Below are positions 5,977 to 8,848 of a stretch of DNA of 8,848 nt, one piece after another. Location: assembly GCF_036568765.1 (NCBI RefSeq), contig NZ_DATCRY010000236.1:1-8848 (forward strand), read 5' to 3'. The position numbers were made by a program, and so were the translations under genes. Positions within the stretch are counted from its first letter, which is position 1. Every line of letters starts with the position of its first letter. The notes beneath the pieces are model-generated. The model had not been told where the DNA came from and did not search any database. It saw only the letters and a program-made list of their open reading frames with translations. This DNA comes from GSA-30 sp036568765 (GTDB lineage Bacteria > Pseudomonadota > Gammaproteobacteria > Xanthomonadales > Rhodanobacteraceae).

Positions 5977-8118
5977 CTACTGCCCACCAACACGACGCGC
6001 ATCGACGACATTGGGCAACGCCGTCAATTTCGCCAGCAACGCGGACAACTGCTCGAAATCGCGCACACGCAAGGTGAAGCGCATTTCCACTTCGCCCGTT
6101 CGGGTGAACACCCGGCTGGACGAGGCGATGATGTGGGTGCCGAAATTGCTGATCAGGGCGGTGACGTCTTTCTGCAAGCCCTTGCGATCGTAGCCCTGCA
6201 GCTCGATGTCGACTTCGTAGGCTTGTGCCGCGACCTTGCCCCACTCCACATCGATCACCCGATCGGGGTCGCGGCGAACCAGACGCGCCAGGCTGACACA
6301 ATCGGCGCGATGCACCGAAACGCCGCGCCCTCGCGTGATGAAGCCGCGCACCGTATCGCCTGGCAACGGCTGGCAGCAACGCGCCAGGGTCGTCAGCAAG
6401 TTGCCGACACCCTCGATGCTCAGGGCGCTGTGTTCAAGTGTGAGGTGTCGTGAAGCGACCGGCAACTGGGATTGCGTGACCTCCGGCGGCGGCGGCGCGG
6501 CGGCCTCTTGCAAGAAGCGACTGATCTGGCCCGGATTGACCTCGCCCAAGGCCAGCGCCACCAGCAGTTCGTCGTGGGTCTTCAGATGAAAATGCGCCGG
6601 CAACCTGGACAAATCGGCGCCCGGCATAGCCAGGCGACGCAACTCGCGCTCGAGCATGGCGCGCCCGGCAACCAGATTGGCCTCCTGCGCCACGCGGCGG
6701 AACCATGCGCGCACCTTCTCTCTTGCGCGCGATGTGTGCAGGTAACCGTGATGTACCGACAACCAGTCGCGACTGGGCTCGGCCAGTTTCGCGGTGAGAA
6801 TCTCGATGCGATCGCCGCTTTGCGGCTGGAACGTCAAAGGCACGATGCGCCCATTGACCTTGGCGCCACGGCAGCGATGACCGACTTCCGTATGCACGTG
6901 GTAAGCGAAATCCAGTACGGTGGCGCCACGCGGCAGATCCACCACTTCTCCGCGCGGCGTCAGCACATAGACGCGGTCTTCCAGCAATTCGGTCTGCAAA
7001 CCGGCAGCGAGTTCGGTATCCGATTCGCTACCGCCACGAGGCTCGAGCAGGCGGCGCATCCAGGCGATCTTGGCCTCGAAGTCGCTATCGCCGCTACCGC
7101 CTTCCTTGTAGCGCCAGTGCGCAGCCACACCCAGCTCGTTGATGCGATGCATTTCGTGGGTACGTATCTGCACCTCCAGGGTCTTGCCTTGCGGCCCCAT
7201 CACGGCGGTATGCAGCGACCGATAGTCGTTACCCTTGGGCCGCGCAATGTAGTCGTCGAATTCGCCCGGCAGATGCGGCCACAAGGAGTGCACTACACCG
7301 AGCGCGGCATAACAGTCGGCCACGCTTTCGACCAGTACACGCACAGCGCGGATATCGTATAGACCGGAGAAATCCAGCGACTTGCGCTGCATCTTCTTCC
7401 AGATCGAGTAAATGTGCTTGGGCCGGCCGGCCAGATCGGCACGTACACCGGACGCTTCCAACGCCTTGCGCAGGACGGCGAGCGATTCGGCGATGAAGCT
7501 CTCGCGATCGGCCCGGCGCTCGTCCAGCAGCTTGGCGATACGCCGGTAGGTCTCCGGATGCAGGTGGCGGAAGGATAGATCTTCCAGCTCCCACTTCAGC
7601 TGCCAGATACCCAGGCGGTTCGCCAACGGCGCGTGGATATCCTGAGTCAATTGTGCCAGCGCTCGGCGCTGCTCCTCGGGCAAAGCCGCGGCCGCACGCA
7701 GACGAGCCAACTGGCGGGCCAGCAGGATGAATACCACGCGCACGTCACGGATGATGGCCAGCAACAAACGGCGCAAACCCTCGCTGCCGCTGCCCGGCGT
7801 ACGCTGGGCGTGCAGCGCCCAGACCTGCTCGGCGGCAGCCTGCCCCTCGACCAGGCGCTGGACGTCGACCGGCAAGCTGCCTTTCTGTCCGGCCCAGGCC
7901 CGGGCATCGGCCTGGCTGACTTCGAACCAGAGCGCTGCAGCCTGGGTCTGCGCGTCGCAGCCGAGCATACCCAGCAGGTCAAGCACTTCCACACAGCTCG
8001 CGGCTGGAATGGCGTGTTGCTGGCATGCGGCCAGCGCATCGGCGAGCACGCGCGGCAGCTCGCGCTCGCGCCAGGCGGCGAAGCGGTCGGAGGCGGAAGA
8101 GTCAGTGGCGCGGGCCAT
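5977..8118 (-). CDS. relA: GTP pyrophosphokinase RelA, (p)ppGpp synthetase
   Basis: A long RSH protein of 713 residues that makes (p)ppGpp from ATP and GTP/GDP when uncharged tRNA enters the ribosomal A site. The N-terminal hydrolase-like domain (about 1-200) lacks the catalytic HD pair: QTQAAALWFEV (57-67) sits where bifunctional SpoT/Rel has an HD-containing motif, so hydrolysis should be absent. The synthetase has GRPKHIYSIWKKM (231-243), Asp255 in YDIRAVRV, EFDD (286-289), and Glu315 in EVQIRT. The acidic EFDD, in place of RFKD, marks the monofunctional RelA class. TGS domain about 380-440 (DRVYVLTPRG at 381-390; tRNA-contacting His region 407-414). A helical region follows, then a Cys-containing motif (Cys581, Cys582, His603, Cys607) and an ACT/RRM domain (632-708). 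It starts 33 nt after hrpA with only a weak ribosome binding site. Confidence 0.96.
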   Translation of the reverse strand: MARATDSSASDRFAAWRERELPRVLADALAACQQHAIPAASCVEVLDLLGMLGCDAQTQAAALWFEVSQADARAWAGQKGSLPVDVQRLVEGQAAAEQVWALHAQRTPGSGSEGLRRLLLAIIRDVRVVFILLARQLARLRAAAALPEEQRRALAQLTQDIHAPLANRLGIWQLKWELEDLSFRHLHPETYRRIAKLLDERRADRESFIAESLAVLRKALEASGVRADLAGRPKHIYSIWKKMQRKSLDFSGLYDIRAVRVLVESVADCYAALGVVHSLWPHLPGEFDDYIARPKGNDYRSLHTAVMGPQGKTLEVQIRTHEMHRINELGVAAHWRYKEGGSGDSDFEAKIAWMRRLLEPRGGSESDTELAAGLQTELLEDRVYVLTPRGEVVDLPRGATVLDFAYHVHTEVGHRCRGAKVNGRIVPLTFQPQSGDRIEILTAKLAEPSRDWLSVHHGYLHTSRAREKVRAWFRRVAQEANLVAGRAMLERELRRLAMPGADLSRLPAHFHLKTHDELLVALALGEVNPGQISRFLQEAAAPPPPEVTQSQLPVASRHLTLEHSALSIEGVGNLLTTLARCCQPLPGDTVRGFITRGRGVSVHRADCVSLARLVRRDPDRVIDVEWGKVAAQAYEVDIELQGYDRKGLQKDVTALISNFGTHIIASSSRVFTRTGEVEMRFTLRVRDFEQLSALLAKLTALPNVVDARRVGGQ

Positions 8119-8151
8119 GGCTCATTTTAGCGACCAAGGCGTACGCTGTGC

Positions 8152-8848
8152 TCATCCCAGCGCCTCGACTGCACGGGCCAGTCGCTTGGCCGACACCGGC
8201 TCGGCAGTCTTGAGCTCCTGCGCGAACAACGAGACGCGCCATTCTTCGATCAGCCAGCGCAGTTCGTCCAAAGGACCTGCGCCCTCGGCGCGAAACTTCA
8301 GATATTGTCGCCAATACGGCAGCACCTGCAGCATGCGCTGCTGATCTTTGGCCGGATCCTGGCGCAGGCGCTCGGCACGCAATCGCATGGCTTTCAGGTA
8401 ACGCGGAAAATGCGAGAGCCGCGCCGTGGACAGTTCGCGCAGGAAACCTCGCGCAAGCAGCGCATCGAACTGCTCGCGCAGATCGTCGTAACTGGCGCGG
8501 GCAAAGCCCATCAACGGCGGCTCGAGCCAGGGCTTGAGGTCCGCCTGCGCTTCGACGATCGGTTCGGCCAGTTTCAGACGTTCCACACCGGCTCCGAAAA
8601 TCTCTCGGGCAAACTGAGTATGCAGCGTTTCGAACGCCGCCGCTGTGCGCGCATCCAGATCATGCCGTCCCAAGAGATCGGTAAAGCCACCTTCGATCAG
8701 ATCCTCGCGCAAGGCATCGACGCCGCCGAGCGGCGCGTACTTCAACGCCATGGCATTGCCGACCGGAAGGCGCCGCTCGGCGGCGTCGATGCCTTGCGCG
8801 AGGATCTGATCGAAGGTGGCTTTACCGATCTCTTGGGACGGCATGATC
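8152..8848 (-). CDS. hrpA: ATP-dependent RNA helicase HrpA, C-terminal part
   Basis: The last ~232 codons of a gene that enters from the right edge; the reading frame stays open to the end, so the ATG at 8844 is internal. The sequence matches the HrpA C-terminal domain (DUF3418): PRYLKAMRLRAERLRQDP and MLQVLPYWRQYL are followed by the terminal ELRWLIEEWRVSLFAQEL and a PVSAKRLARA-type ending, as in E. coli HrpA. The DEAH helicase core (RecA domains, winged helix and ratchet, OB fold) is upstream, outside the window. HrpA is a DEAH-box 3'-5' RNA helicase reported in E. coli to act on stalled or collided ribosomes. The stop codon is 33 nt before relA with no terminator between, so the two may be cotranscribed. 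Family call from remembered conservation; no helicase motif is visible here. Confidence 0.9.
   Translation of the reverse strand, partial: IMPSQEIGKATFDQILAQGIDAAERRLPVGNAMALKYAPLGGVDALREDLIEGGFTDLLGRHDLDARTAAAFETLHTQFAREIFGAGVERLKLAEPIVEAQADLKPWLEPPLMGFARASYDDLREQFDALLARGFLRELSTARLSHFPRYLKAMRLRAERLRQDPAKDQQRMLQVLPYWRQYLKFRAEGAGPLDELRWLIEEWRVSLFAQELKTAEPVSAKRLARAVEALG

Noticed and set aside
5836..6453. Plus-strand frame starting in the relA-TPR gap, containing HCGKCG
   Set aside because: The purine tract abuts the ATG with no spacing, most of the frame is antisense to relA, and a lone CxxC-like pair is not evidence of a zinc site.
6472..7362. Plus-strand open frame of 296 codons across relA
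   Set aside because: It lies wholly antisense to conserved RelA synthetase and TGS coding sequence and has no recognisable motif.

Overview
The window is dense, high-GC proteobacterial DNA. All convincing genes lie on the minus strand, so transcription runs from high to low coordinates. The RelA and HrpA sequences, the PBP1b-TPR lipoprotein pair and the codon use suggest a gammaproteobacterium of the Xanthomonadales (Lysobacterales), perhaps Rhodanobacteraceae. That placement is inferred from remembered family resemblance, not from a search. No tRNA, rRNA, CRISPR array, insertion sequence or phage gene was seen, and this looks like ordinary chromosomal backbone.

In order of transcription: (1) 8848-8152, the C-terminal part of the DEAH-box RNA helicase HrpA, whose start lies outside the window. 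(2) 8118-5977, relA, a RelA-type (p)ppGpp synthetase with a degenerate hydrolase domain, only 33 nt after hrpA. (3) A 256-nt gap with an AT-rich promoter-like patch and a small inverted repeat. (4) 5720-4005, a membrane-anchored protein built from alternating TPR-like repeats, function unknown. (5) 3997-3155, an atypical NAD(P)-binding SDR/epimerase-like protein, 7 nt downstream and clearly coupled to it. (6) A 132-nt gap with a hairpin and a TATGAT -10-like element. (7) 3022-695, mrcB (PBP1b), a bifunctional peptidoglycan synthase that starts with TTG. (8) 691-164, a two-TPR outer-membrane-type lipoprotein 3 nt after mrcB. (9) A 93-nt gap. (10) 70-1, the first 23 codons of another lipoprotein.

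Two functional themes appear. HrpA and RelA both act at ribosomes in trouble: HrpA on stalled or collided ribosomes, RelA on uncharged tRNA in the A site. PBP1b and the TPR lipoprotein form a likely enzyme-activator pair, because the lipoprotein has the form of LpoP, the TPR lipoprotein known to activate PBP1b in Pseudomonas aeruginosa. The least understood part is the TPR-repeat membrane protein with its SDR partner. It carries four long/short repeat pairs, three of them with an Asp/Gly-rich loop, and it is the best candidate here for something undescribed.

No stretch over 300 bases lacks a gene. The long open frames on the plus strand across mrcB and relA are antisense shadows typical of high-GC DNA.
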